NCBI RefSeq assembly: GCF_000943555.1
Contig: NZ_JTDV01000008.1
Location: 1 to 64,000 of the forward strand
Reading direction: 5' to 3'
Length of the DNA: 64,000 nt
Source: Neotamlana nanhaiensis
GTDB lineage: Bacteria; Bacteroidota; Bacteroidia; Flavobacteriales; Flavobacteriaceae
The notes under the pieces are model-generated. The model was not told the origin of the DNA. It searched no databases and saw nothing but the letters and a program-made list of their open reading frames with translations. The first letter of the stretch is position 1, and the number at the start of each line of letters is the position of its first letter. The position numbers were made by a program, and so were the translations under genes. Shown piece by piece: positions 46,151 to 55,383 of this stretch.

Positions 46151-48252
46151 TTTTCAATAAGTTTTAATGCCTCGTTAGTTTCAGTTACGGGTAGTTTACA
46201 GCTATTGTTTACGCACACATAAATTAAGGTTTTTTCAGGAGTAAATCGGTTTTTTAATAAAGAAAGTTCGCTTTCTTGCTCTGAAATTGCAATCAATTTA
46301 TTAGGCATGTAAGTTTCATTGAGCGCTTTTAGTTTTTCTTTAGCCTTGTCGCCAACAATGGCTACCTCGTAATACGGATTAGTGTAATTAAGCATTAAAG
46401 AGAGCCAGTTAGAATATCCAGACGGATAATTTTGCATTTCGGGAACCACATTATTTAACATGGTTGTCGCTGTGTTGTAATAATAGACATTATCGAAATA
46501 GTGCGATAATTTAAAGAGGTTTTTAGCCATTATAGAGTTGCTTGCAGCTATAACATTATCGCGATACTCAATACTTCGTGATACCAAATCGGTGTCTTTA
46601 TTTGAGGTGAAAAAGAACATGTTGCTAGCCGTATCAAAAAAGTAATCGAAGCAATAATTAGCAAGATCTCTCGAGGTGTTTAACCAACGTTGGTTTCCTG
46701 TTACTTCGTATAGCTTCAAAAAGGCTTCAATAGTTGTGGCATAATCTTCTAAAAACCCGTTTATTGAGCTCCTGCCATTTTTGTAATTGTGGAATAAAGC
46801 ACCATCTTCTTGTAATTGATTGTTAATTATAAAGTTCGCGTTTTTTTCCGCGGAAGCGAGATAATCATCATCACCCAAAACACGATAAGCATTAACATAG
46901 GCTGTAAGCATTAAAGCATTCCATGAGGTTAAGGTTTTATCGTCTAATCGTGGTTTTGGGCGCTGGTTTCTTATGGTGTTAAGGGTTTGCTTCCATTGGG
47001 ATTTTTTAGTTTTTAAATCTTCAATAGAAATTTGGTGTTTTTCTGAAAAGCTTTCGTCGGATTCGTTTCTAATTAATACATAATTATGATGTTCCCAAAA
47101 TCCGTAATCGTTTATATTGTAATAAGCCGAAAAGAGGTTGAAATCGTCTTTTAAAAGCGATTGTAATTCATTTTTAGTCCAAACATAAAAAGCACCTTCT
47201 TCTAATTCGTTTTTATGGTTTAAACTATCGGCATCGAGCGAGGAATAAAACGCGCCAGTTTTGGTGGTCATTTCTTGTTTTACAAAATCAAGGGTTTCAA
47301 TAATAACTTGTTTGTAAAGCTCTTTTTTGGTGAGCTGATAGGCATCGGCATACAAACTAACCAATTGGGCATTGTCGTATAACATTTTCTCAAAATGAGG
47401 AACATGCCATTTTATATCGACCGAGTAACGCGAAAAACCACCGCCAATATGATCGTAAAGGCCACCATAAGCCATTTTTGTAAGGGTTAGATTTACAAAA
47501 TCTAATACATCGGTGTTGTTGGTTTGGTAAGCATATCGCAGCAAAAATTGGTAGTTGTTAGGCAGCATAAACTTTGGAGCACGATTGGTGCCACCGTAAT
47601 GTTTATCGAAGTTATTTTGCCAGTTTGAAACAGCCGTTTTAATAAACTCTTGTTTAAAAATAGGGGCGTTATTATTTAAAACTACAGCATCCATAGTTTT
47701 GATGCCTTGCTCGAGTTTTGTAGCATATTCGTATAGTTTTTCAGGGTTATTTTGGTACAATTCTGCAATTTGATTTAAAGCGTTAATCCATTGCTCTTTT
47801 TTAAAGTACGTACCGCCCCAAATTGGGCGGCCGTCGGGTAGTGCTACAATGTTAAGCGGCCAGCCACCTTGCCCGGTCATAAGTTGTACGGCATTCATAT
47901 AAACTTGGTCTACATCGGGGCGCTCTTCGCGGTCAACTTTTATGTTTATGTAGTGTTTATTCATGGTTTGCGCCACCAAAGTATCTTCAAAACTTTCGTG
48001 CTCCATAACATGGCACCAATGACAAGCCGCATAGCCCACGCTAATAAGTAACAGTTTGTTTTCGGTTTTAGCTTGTTTTAAAACCTTATCGTTCCAGGGA
48101 TTCCAATCAACTGGATTGTGAGCGTGCTGTAATAAATACGGACTGGTTTCGTGTATTAAATTATTGGTGAATGGCTGAGACATGTTTTTTGATGATTTTG
48201 ATGAACAAGCCATTAAAGTAGTTATACATAAAATTTGAAGTAGGCTTTTCAT
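46147..48252 (-). CDS. DUF255 thioredoxin-domain lipoprotein (YyaL/SSP411 family)
   Basis: The start at 48252 gives a lipoprotein signal with LMAC lipobox; an earlier in-frame ATG at 48294 would add an unlikely leader. The 701-residue protein has an N-terminal thioredoxin-like domain with [19 protein letters not shown] and the diagnostic NPVDWNPW, then an (alpha/alpha)6-type region (about 200-600) with [15 protein letters not shown]. The biochemical function is uncertain; a role in thiol or sugar chemistry has been proposed for relatives. Lipid anchoring is unusual for a family usually described as cytosolic. Confidence 0.9.
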   Translation of the reverse strand: MKSLLQILCITTLMACSSKSSKNMSQPFTNNLIHETSPYLLQHAHNPVDWNPWNDKVLKQAKTENKLLLISVGYAACHWCHVMEHESFEDTLVAQTMNKHYINIKVDREERPDVDQVYMNAVQLMTGQGGWPLNIVALPDGRPIWGGTYFKKEQWINALNQIAELYQNNPEKLYEYATKLEQGIKTMDAVVLNNNAPIFKQEFIKTAVSNWQNNFDKHYGGTNRAPKFMLPNNYQFLLRYAYQTNNTDVLDFVNLTLTKMAYGGLYDHIGGGFSRYSVDIKWHVPHFEKMLYDNAQLVSLYADAYQLTKKELYKQVIIETLDFVKQEMTTKTGAFYSSLDADSLNHKNELEEGAFYVWTKNELQSLLKDDFNLFSAYYNINDYGFWEHHNYVLIRNESDESFSEKHQISIEDLKTKKSQWKQTLNTIRNQRPKPRLDDKTLTSWNALMLTAYVNAYRVLGDDDYLASAEKNANFIINNQLQEDGALFHNYKNGRSSINGFLEDYATTIEAFLKLYEVTGNQRWLNTSRDLANYCFDYFFDTASNMFFFTSNKDTDLVSRSIEYRDNVIAASNSIMAKNLFKLSHYFDNVYYYNTATTMLNNVVPEMQNYPSGYSNWLSLMLNYTNPYYEVAIVGDKAKEKLKALNETYMPNKLIAISEQESELSLLKNRFTPEKTLIYVCVNNSCKLPVTETNEALKLIEK

Positions 48253-48257
48253 AACTT

Positions 48258-48265
48258 CAAAAATA
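48258..48265 (-). promoter_or_regulatory. Candidate -7 box TATTTTTG 5 bp before the DUF255 start
   Basis: On the minus strand TATTTTTG is followed by AAGTT and the ATG. If active, transcription would begin about at the start codon (leaderless). Confidence 0.35.
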
Positions 48266-48281
48266 AACATTATAACACAGA

Positions 48282-48305
48282 AAAAGCACTCCAAAGAGTG
48301 CTTTT
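48282..48305 (-). terminator. Terminator after the dodecin gene
   Basis: AAAAGCACTC pairs with GAGTGCTTTT with a 4-base loop; on the minus strand the stem is followed by T residues. It lies 33 bp past the dodecin stop. Confidence 0.8.
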
Positions 48306-48337
48306 AAATATATATAGATATGGTGTTTTTTGGGGAA

Positions 48338-48538
48338 TTATTCGATTTCGAAAGTAATTTTTAGATTGACTCTAAACTCTGTTACTTCACCATCTTTTAC
48401 GCTTGCACTTTGATCTTGTACGTAAACCGAACGAATATTTTTTAAGCTTTTTGAGGCTTCTTTTACTGCTTTTTTAGTAGCATCTTCCCAACTTTTCTCT
48501 GAGTTTGATAGTACTTCAATAACTTTTAATACTGCCAT
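48338..48538 (-). CDS. Dodecin family flavin-binding protein
   Basis: The 66-residue protein has the dodecin pattern SEKSWEDATKKAVKEASKSLKNIRSVYV followed by a strand pair ending FRVNLKITFEIE. Dodecins form hollow dodecamers that store flavin or flavin breakdown products. The conserved Trp is at residue 17. It is flanked by a terminator downstream and an 88-bp gap upstream, so it is probably monocistronic. Confidence 0.93.
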   Translation of the reverse strand: MAVLKVIEVLSNSEKSWEDATKKAVKEASKSLKNIRSVYVQDQSASVKDGEVTEFRVNLKITFEIE

Positions 48539-48626
48539 AATATTTGTTTTTAATTAATGATTGTTTTTGTTCTTCATTAAATTAGAAACGAAATGCAGAA
48601 AAAAGTCACAAGAAAAAATAAAAATT

Positions 48627-49529
48627 TTATCCATTTATAGCTTCAACCATCGAAACTTTACCTGGTAACATTTCTTTTAACATGTTTTCGATACCGTTTT
48701 TTAAAGTGAATGTTGATGATGGGCAACCACTACAAGCACCTTGAAGCATCACACTTACATTTTTAGTGTTTTCGTCGTAACCAATAAACTGAATATTGCC
48801 ACCATCGCTTGCTACAGCTGGTTTTACGTATTCTTCAAGGATATTTACAATTTGTTTTGAAACATCATCTAAACCTTCAAATTGATGGTCTAATTGCTCG
48901 GTAGATTTTTTTAGAGTTTCTGCCGCTTCGGGTAAAACAATATCTTTTCCGTTTTCAATATACGTTCTTATAAATTCACGAAGTTCAAGTGTAATATCTT
49001 GCCATTCGGTAATATCGAATTTGGTAACAGAAACGTAGTTTTCATCAAAAAACACACTTTTTACAAACGGAAAATGGAACAATTCTGTTGCTAGAGGCGA
49101 TAATTTAGCTTCTTCAATCGAGGTAAATTCAAATAAAGCAGTAACTAATTTTTTGTTAGCCACAAACTTCATAACACTTGGGTTTGGTGTACTTTCTGCA
49201 TAAACCGTAACAGGCACTTTTTTGCTTTCGGCCGTATCTTCAATTATAACACCGCCATTGTTTAAAAAAGCTTCAATTTGTTGGGCAACTTCATCTTGTA
49301 CATCGCTCCATTCTACAATGTTATAGCGCTCTACCGCAATAAAATTACTCGATATATAAACCTTCTTAACAAAAGGCAAGTAAAAGAGTTGTTGTGCTAA
49401 TGGTGAAGGCTTAGCATCGTCTATATTGTTAAATTCGAAACTTTGATTTTTAGTTACAAATTGATTTAATTCGAATTTTACTATGGCATTGTTTGTTGTT
49501 TCTTGCACAGAAACCTTAAAAGTGTTCAT
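48627..49529 (-). CDS. NifU-like Fe-S scaffold/carrier with duplicated Nfu N-terminal domain
   Basis: The 300-residue protein has two tandem Nfu N-terminal-type domains (about 1-95 and 105-200; compare SPLAQQLFYLPFVKKVYISSNF with SPLATELFHFPFVKSVFFDENY) and a C-terminal NifU domain with MLQGACSGCPSSTFTLKNGIE, whose CxxC holds a bridging cluster. The second N domain keeps the TPNPSVMKF motif; the first has lost it. It probably passes Fe-S clusters to apoproteins. It is divergent from the PorP/SprF gene at 49700. Confidence 0.93.
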   Translation of the reverse strand: MNTFKVSVQETTNNAIVKFELNQFVTKNQSFEFNNIDDAKPSPLAQQLFYLPFVKKVYISSNFIAVERYNIVEWSDVQDEVAQQIEAFLNNGGVIIEDTAESKKVPVTVYAESTPNPSVMKFVANKKLVTALFEFTSIEEAKLSPLATELFHFPFVKSVFFDENYVSVTKFDITEWQDITLELREFIRTYIENGKDIVLPEAAETLKKSTEQLDHQFEGLDDVSKQIVNILEEYVKPAVASDGGNIQFIGYDENTKNVSVMLQGACSGCPSSTFTLKNGIENMLKEMLPGKVSMVEAING

Positions 49530-49699
49530 TTCAACTAATTTTTTACAAAAATACTAAAAGAAACATTTTCTTGCCTAAATATTTCGTGTTTGTTCCTTGT
49601 GTTAAATAATAGAAATTACCAATTAAAATTTGTATTTTTTGAACGTAATTTTTTTACAATACAAACGTTTATAAAATACTAACCTACTTGGTTTTATCT

Positions 49700-50704
49700 A
49701 TGGCTAAAAAAAATACGTTAACGGTAATACTTTTTGTTTTGATGTCATTTTTGGCATCAGCGCAGGAAGGCTTACCAATATATACCGATTATTTAACCGA
49801 TAACTACTACTTAATTCACCCATCAATGGCAGGTGCAGCTAACTGTGCTAAAGTGCGTTTAACTGGCCGCCAACAGTGGTTTGGGCACGAAAATGCACCT
49901 AAGTTACTAACGCTTAGTGCGAATAGTAGAATAGGTGATTCGCAATCAGGAATTGGTGGTATTGTTTTTGCCGATGAAAATGGTTATCATTCACAAAAAG
50001 GAGCTTATTTTACTTATGCACATCATTTAATGTTTTCTAGAAGCGAAGTAGATTTAAATATGCTTTCTTTTGGATTAAGTGCTGGTTTTATTCAATATCA
50101 GCTAGATGAAACTAGTTTTTTGTTTGATGGACCAGATCCTATTGTTAGTGGTGGTGTAGAAAGTGCTACGAATTTTAATATCGATTTTGGATTTTCATAT
50201 CATTATTTAGATTTTTATTTACATGGAACTGTTAAAAATGTATTAGAAAATTCTGGTGTAAATAATGATTTGTCTATAACAAGTAATATGCGTCGTTATT
50301 TATTTTCTACGGGTTATGTGTTTAATAAATACGGAAGCTCGTGGAGTTTTGAGCCGTCCATTATGTTTCAATTACGCGAGTTAACTCAAGAAGCCGCTAT
50401 AGATTTGAATGCCAAAGCATACAAAACTATGGATTTTGGTAGAATTTGGGCAGGTTTATCGTACCGAAAAAGTTTTGATGGTGCTGAATACGTAAACGAT
50501 GGTAACAGTATTGATAGCCAAACATTAAACCAAATTACACCAATATTGGGTATAAACTACAATAATTTAATGTTTGCCTATAACTATTCTCATCAAATTG
50601 ATGATGTTGTTTTTACCAATGGTGGCTTTCATCAAATAACTATTGGGTTTAACTTTAATTGTCGTCGTGCGAGATACGAATGTAATTGTCCTGCGGTTAA
50701 TTAA
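49700..50704 (+). CDS. PorP/SprF family T9SS membrane protein (orphan)
   Basis: The ATG at 49700 begins a good signal peptide (LTVILFVLMSFLASAQ); an in-frame TTG at 49688 is less likely. The 334-residue protein shows the family start LPIYTDYLTDNYYLIHPSMAGAANCAKVRLTGRQQW and barrel-type sequence. Unlike the copy at 2874 it has no adhesin gene beside it, so its substrate is unknown. A GC-containing Cys-rich tail (RRARYECNCPAVN) is unusual for a barrel end. Confidence 0.92.
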   Translation: MAKKNTLTVILFVLMSFLASAQEGLPIYTDYLTDNYYLIHPSMAGAANCAKVRLTGRQQWFGHENAPKLLTLSANSRIGDSQSGIGGIVFADENGYHSQKGAYFTYAHHLMFSRSEVDLNMLSFGLSAGFIQYQLDETSFLFDGPDPIVSGGVESATNFNIDFGFSYHYLDFYLHGTVKNVLENSGVNNDLSITSNMRRYLFSTGYVFNKYGSSWSFEPSIMFQLRELTQEAAIDLNAKAYKTMDFGRIWAGLSYRKSFDGAEYVNDGNSIDSQTLNQITPILGINYNNLMFAYNYSHQIDDVVFTNGGFHQITIGFNFNCRRARYECNCPAVN

Positions 50705-50724
50705 AATGATATAGTATAAAACAA

Positions 50725-50859
50725 AAAGAGGTCGTTTAAAAAGCCACATATTTGTCAATCTGACCTTGTTTCAGATTCTAATGTGTTTTGAAAATCAATT
50801 GTTAAGATTCTGAAATAAATTCAGAATGACAGATTTTACACTTTTTAGACGATCTCTTT
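50725..50859. repeat. 135-bp imperfect palindrome between convergent genes
   Basis: The outer arms at 50725-50743 and 50841-50859 are inverted repeats with two mismatches (AAAGAGGTCG... and ...CGATCTCTTT). Inner arms at 50754-50779 and 50805-50830 carry the GTCATTCTGAA / TTCAGAATGAC core also found near 6950. It could act as a bidirectional terminator or be a mobile-type repeat. Confidence 0.75.
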
Positions 50860-50876
50860 ATTGTTACATCTAGGTT

Positions 50877-52031
50877 TTAGTTCCAACTATACTTTTTCTT
50901 TTTCGCTTGATCTTTAATGGCTTTTATCATGGCATTCTCTAAGCCATTTGTTTTTTCTTTTTGTTGTTTTAAAACATATTCGGTACGTTTTTTATTGAGC
51001 TCTTGAATTTCGTTTTGTATCGCTTCGCGTTCTTTACTTTTTTTAGTAATGTAAGCTTTTATTTCGGCGTCACTTTTACCTTTTAATTCACTGGGTAGAG
51101 CGTTTTCTTTTATGTCTGTTACAGCGACTTCATTTTCTTCAATAGCATCAACCAAATCCCAAGTCGAATTTTTATATAAATGCGAGCTTTTGCTAACGGT
51201 TCGTTTAACTGCGTTTGCTTTACTGTAAGAAATGGCATTGTGATCTTGTTCGGCTTGTAATGCTAATTTTTGTCTGCCTTTGTCGCCGTAAATAATGTAT
51301 GTTTTATTTAATTTTTCATTTAAAATTAAAATATCATCATCGTAAGGCGATACTATGTGAACCGTTTTACGATTCTGGTTAATGGCCATGTAATCGCCAT
51401 TGGTTAATTGTGCACCTTCACGCCAGTACCCGGAAATACCTTGTTTGTAATCGCCACAAAAAATGGTGTTTATGGTGACATCTTTTTCGTTAGCGTTGGT
51501 TGCGGCATATTTATAGCTCACGCTTCCTTGAGTAAAGGGTTCGTTGCCGGCAATGAAAATCAGTTTTAAATCATCGGCATTTTTACCCCAATTTAATTGA
51601 TTTAATGACGTTTGAATAACTTGTCCGCAATACTCATTGCCACCATTTGTGGTTAATGAGAAAAGTTCTTTCGAAATATCATCTAAATCTTCACTAAAGG
51701 CTAAAATTTGTCTGATGTAACCCTCGGCGCCATTCAAATTATCGTTTCCATATTCGTAAAGTGCAATTTGCAAGTTGGGTTTGTTTGTGCCACATTTGGC
51801 ATAAGATAGTTCGTTAACAATATCCCAGAGTTGCGCTTTAGCTTGGTCTATAAGTCCGTCCATGCTATTGCTAGTATCTAAAAGTAAAGCGACTTTAATG
51901 TACTGTTTGTTCGGTGTCGGTTGTGTTTTGGTTGGATTTACAACCAATCGAGGCGATTTCGTTTTAGCATTGCAAGCTGTAAAGGCTATTAAAGCAACGC
52001 TTAATGCAAGTGTTTTAATTAATGATTTCAT
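50877..52031 (-). CDS. von Willebrand factor A domain lipoprotein
   Basis: The start at 52031 gives a lipoprotein signal (ALSVALIAFTAC); the longer frame to 52091 begins with a basic leader that is unlikely. The 384-residue protein has a VWA domain (about 45-240) with the metal-binding DTSNSMD motif, and a charged C-terminal helix (about 320-384) rich in Lys, Glu and Gln. VWA proteins bind other proteins through a metal site. The partner is unknown; the nearest genes give no strong clue. Confidence 0.88.
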   Translation of the reverse strand: MKSLIKTLALSVALIAFTACNAKTKSPRLVVNPTKTQPTPNKQYIKVALLLDTSNSMDGLIDQAKAQLWDIVNELSYAKCGTNKPNLQIALYEYGNDNLNGAEGYIRQILAFSEDLDDISKELFSLTTNGGNEYCGQVIQTSLNQLNWGKNADDLKLIFIAGNEPFTQGSVSYKYAATNANEKDVTINTIFCGDYKQGISGYWREGAQLTNGDYMAINQNRKTVHIVSPYDDDILILNEKLNKTYIIYGDKGRQKLALQAEQDHNAISYSKANAVKRTVSKSSHLYKNSTWDLVDAIEENEVAVTDIKENALPSELKGKSDAEIKAYITKKSKEREAIQNEIQELNKKRTEYVLKQQKEKTNGLENAMIKAIKDQAKKKKYSWN

Positions 52032-52256
52032 TTTCTTTCGTTTTTTAATTGTTTTATGATGTCTATTCTTGCATAAAACTACCCCAAACAAACACCTTAA
52101 AAAATCTACAATGCGTAAAGCGTTCTTTTTAATGAGTAAACGATGCTAATAAATGCGTGAAGCCATCATTTTTAACTAAAAAACCACTTATTTTTAAAAG
52201 TAACCGTTTTAAAATGCCAAGTAAAGTGCGTAAGTTTAGCAGTTGTTTAAAATGAA

Positions 52257-54431
52257 ATGCAAAAACTTATTAAACATATTTGGATATTCTTTTTGTGGTT
52301 TGGAGCGATTGCCGTTGCACAGAACGAAAGTGTTATAAATAGCGAAGCGCCAAAATTTACGGTTCGTGGTTCGGTTATTGAATCTGATACGAACAAGGCG
52401 ATACAAAACGTGAATATTGAGGTGAACGGTGGATCTTATACAACAACCGATGTGTTTGGTGAGTTTAGAATTGAAGCTCGTAAAGGCGACCAATTAACCA
52501 TTAGGCATAAAGATTTTGAAACCGTTTTTTATACCATACAGAGCAATGAACGTATTAAGGTTAAAGTTGAGCCTAACACCGAAGCAGAAGAAACCAAATT
52601 AAAAAAAATATCGCGGTCAATAGCCGGAACTGAAACGTTTAATAACTTAATAGATTCTGCCGAAACTTACCTAAAAAAAGATGCTAAAAAAAGTATTGAA
52701 TTTGCTGGAGATGCTTTGGCTAAAGGGAGTTCTGTAAAACAGAATAGTGAAGCTTACGAAGTTTTAGGCGATATTTATATGCACTGGAAACAGTACGATT
52801 TGGCAGTAACGAACTATCGTATTAGTCTGCAAAGTAATACCGCAAACACTACAAAATTAAAATTGGCAAAGGCTTACAGGCTAAATAAAAATTACCAGGA
52901 AAGTTTAGAGACTTACAATAGCATTTCAAAAAAAACATTGTCTAATTGGCAACTTGTAGAGCTTTACGAGGGCGTGGGCGATGTTTATTTTGCAACACAA
53001 AAGCACAACGAAGCCGTAAGCAATTATCAAAACGGTTTAGAGGTGGCACAACAGCATTTAATTACGCCTAAAATAACCGATTTAAACTCCAAAATAGGAC
53101 AAACCTACAATGCAAAGGGCGAACCGCAAAGGGCTAAAGGTTTCTTTAAAACTTCGATGTCTTTGGCAAATACCGAAAACCAAAAACGCGCTGTAGAAGA
53201 ACAAATAAAGGTTGCGGATTTTGAAAATGAAAACAGTAATTTTTCAGATGAAATTGAGCTTCGTAAAAAGGCATTAAACACCTTGCAATCGGTAAAGTTC
53301 GATTCGGTTGATAATTCCAGTGCGTTAACACCTCAAAAGCAAAACTACAAAATAGCCAATGCTTATGCGGCGCAAAAAGATTATAACAACGCCATACCAT
53401 ACTATCAAAAAAGTATAACCGAAGCCGATAGTAACGCCGATTTAATTGTGCAAAAGGATGCTACAAGACGTTTATCTGAAGTGTATCGTGATGCCGGCGA
53501 GTTTAGTAAAGCCCTAACCACATACCAAACTTACGTCGAGTTGGTCGATAAACTATACGCGCAAAAAGAACAAGAGATTGCGCAAGCCGCTAAGTTTAGT
53601 CGCGATATTGCAAATAAGCAAAATAGAATTCTTAGTTTGGAAAGCGATCGTGCTTTAAACGAAAGTCAGTACCAACTTTCTAGCGAGCAAACCAAGCGGC
53701 AAAAACTCATCATTTATAGTTTAATCGGAGGTGTATTGTTGCTCTTAATTCTGGCATTTTTAATGTTTAAATATATCAAACAACAGCGATTGGCTAACAA
53801 CTTATTGGCCTTAAAGAGTTTGCGAAGTCAAATGAATCCGCACTTTATTTTTAATGCTTTAAACTCTGTAAATAGTTTTATTGCTTCAAACGATGAACGC
53901 ACAGCGAACAAATATTTAACCGATTTTTCCAAGCTCATGCGTGCCGTTTTAGAAAATAGTGAAGAAGATTTTATTCCGTTGGAAAAGGAAATTCAATTGC
54001 TTCAACTGTACACAAAACTTGAGCATTTTCGATTTAAAGATAAGTTCGATTACACCATTGCTGTCGATGAAAACATCAACCTGCAAGATTTCGTAATACC
54101 GCCAATGTTGTTGCAACCATACATAGAAAATGCCGTTTGGCATGGGTTACGATACAAGAAAACAAAAGGTTTTTTAAGTATTGAAATTGCGCAAAGTAAC
54201 CCAGATGAAATAACTATTACAATAGCCGATGATGGTATAGGAAGAACAAAATCGAAAGCATTAAAAACCGAAAATCAAAAGAAACAAAACTCAAAAGGCA
54301 TGGGTAACATAAAAAAGCGTGTGGCTATTTTAAATACCATGTACAAAGACAAAGTTGATGTGTTTATTACCGATTTTCAGGAGGAAGACGATACCGGCAC
54401 TCAAGTAGTTGTAACGCTAAAAAAGGATTAA
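52257..54431 (+). CDS. LytS-type sensor histidine kinase with carboxypeptidase-like and TPR domains
   Basis: The 724-residue protein has a signal peptide (to about 22), a carboxypeptidase-regulatory-like domain (about 30-95, TVRGSVIESDTNKAIQNVNI), TPR repeats (about 130-440), one transmembrane helix (about 482-505), a His_kinase domain with His529 in SQMNPHFIFNALNS, and a HATPase domain (IADDGIG, KGMGNIKKRV). The sensor part is periplasmic. The LytTR regulator gene 94 bp downstream is the obvious partner. Confidence 0.93.
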   Translation: MQKLIKHIWIFFLWFGAIAVAQNESVINSEAPKFTVRGSVIESDTNKAIQNVNIEVNGGSYTTTDVFGEFRIEARKGDQLTIRHKDFETVFYTIQSNERIKVKVEPNTEAEETKLKKISRSIAGTETFNNLIDSAETYLKKDAKKSIEFAGDALAKGSSVKQNSEAYEVLGDIYMHWKQYDLAVTNYRISLQSNTANTTKLKLAKAYRLNKNYQESLETYNSISKKTLSNWQLVELYEGVGDVYFATQKHNEAVSNYQNGLEVAQQHLITPKITDLNSKIGQTYNAKGEPQRAKGFFKTSMSLANTENQKRAVEEQIKVADFENENSNFSDEIELRKKALNTLQSVKFDSVDNSSALTPQKQNYKIANAYAAQKDYNNAIPYYQKSITEADSNADLIVQKDATRRLSEVYRDAGEFSKALTTYQTYVELVDKLYAQKEQEIAQAAKFSRDIANKQNRILSLESDRALNESQYQLSSEQTKRQKLIIYSLIGGVLLLLILAFLMFKYIKQQRLANNLLALKSLRSQMNPHFIFNALNSVNSFIASNDERTANKYLTDFSKLMRAVLENSEEDFIPLEKEIQLLQLYTKLEHFRFKDKFDYTIAVDENINLQDFVIPPMLLQPYIENAVWHGLRYKKTKGFLSIEIAQSNPDEITITIADDGIGRTKSKALKTENQKKQNSKGMGNIKKRVAILNTMYKDKVDVFITDFQEEDDTGTQVVVTLKKD

Positions 54432-54462
54432 AAAAGAACACAGACAAAAGGCTTGTAAGTGG

Positions 54463-54513
54463 CACTTCGAGCATTTTGTCTGGACTCAGTACAGAATCTG
54501 TCGAGAAATCTCA
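54463..54513. repeat. Intergenic CACTTCGA...TCGAGAAATCTC element
   Basis: Between the kinase and its regulator, TTCGA and TCGAGAA ends with an inner CAGTACAGAATCTG form an imperfect hairpin. It belongs to the same loose family as the element at 5844. Confidence 0.4.
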
Positions 54514-54525
54514 AACTAAAAAATA

Positions 54526-55260
54526 ATGAAACTAACCGCCATAATTGTAGAAGACGAAGAAACCAGTAGAGACATTTTAAAAAACTATTTAGCCAAATAT
54601 TGCCCAAACGTAACTGTAATTGGCGAAGCGGCAAATATAGACGAAGCTTTAGTTTTAATAAGAAAAAACGATCTGGATGTGGTTTTTCTAGATGTAGAAA
54701 TGCCTTATGGTAATGCCTTCGATTTACTCGATAAAGTAGGCGATGCCAGTTTTGAAACCATATTTGTTACGGCATACAATCACTATGCTATCGATGCGCT
54801 AAATGCCCACGCGAGTTATTATTTAATGAAGCCCATTTCTATCGATGAGCTTATAAAGGCCGTAGATTATGTTACCGAAATAAAAACCAAAGAAGACGCC
54901 TTACAAAATCAAGTTTTGGTGCCAAATACCAACACGGTTAGTGGTAAAATAACCATTCCGCAATTAGACGGTTTTGAAGTTTTAGAAACCTCAGATATTC
55001 TATTTTGTAAAGCCGATGATAATTACACCGAACTCTATTTAAAAAATAATAAGAAGAAAATAGTAAGCAAAACACTAAAGTATTTCGAAGAAATTTTAAC
55101 CACTACCAACTTTGCGAGGGTGCATAAGTCGTACTTAGTTAATGTAAACGAGGTGGTAAAATACGTAAAAGGTAAGGGCGGAAGCGTGGTGCTAAGTAAC
55201 GGTAAAGAAATTATGGTTTCGGCATCAAAAAAATCAGAATTGTTATCGTATTTCAATTAA
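54526..55260 (+). CDS. LytTR family response regulator
   Basis: The 244-residue protein has a receiver domain (about 3-118) with phosphoacceptor Asp56 in VVFLDVEMPYGN and acidic residues at 10-11, and a LytTR DNA-binding domain (about 140-244) with ILFCKADDNYTELYLKN and FARVHKSYLVN. It should be phosphorylated by the TPR-LytS kinase upstream and bind direct-repeat promoter sites. The target genes are not evident here. Confidence 0.95.
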   Translation: MKLTAIIVEDEETSRDILKNYLAKYCPNVTVIGEAANIDEALVLIRKNDLDVVFLDVEMPYGNAFDLLDKVGDASFETIFVTAYNHYAIDALNAHASYYLMKPISIDELIKAVDYVTEIKTKEDALQNQVLVPNTNTVSGKITIPQLDGFEVLETSDILFCKADDNYTELYLKNNKKKIVSKTLKYFEEILTTTNFARVHKSYLVNVNEVVKYVKGKGGSVVLSNGKEIMVSASKKSELLSYFN

Positions 55261-55263
55261 CTT

Positions 55264-55346
55264 GTCATTACGAAGGAAGTATGACTGAAGTAATCTGTCA
55301 AATATAAAGCAGATTGCTTCTCCCGAAGTTTCGGGATCGCAATGAC
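55264..55346. repeat. Imperfect inverted repeat (GTCATT...AATGAC) between genes
   Basis: GTCATTACGAAG at the left mirrors CGCAATGAC at the right, with AGTAATCTG/CAGATTGCTT inside and a perfect CCCGAA/TTCGGG hairpin at 55322-55335. It resembles dispersed palindromic repeats found between genes in many Bacteroidota. Confidence 0.7.
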
Positions 55347-55383
55347 GGAAACCTAATAATCAATAGAAATTAATCAATTTAAT

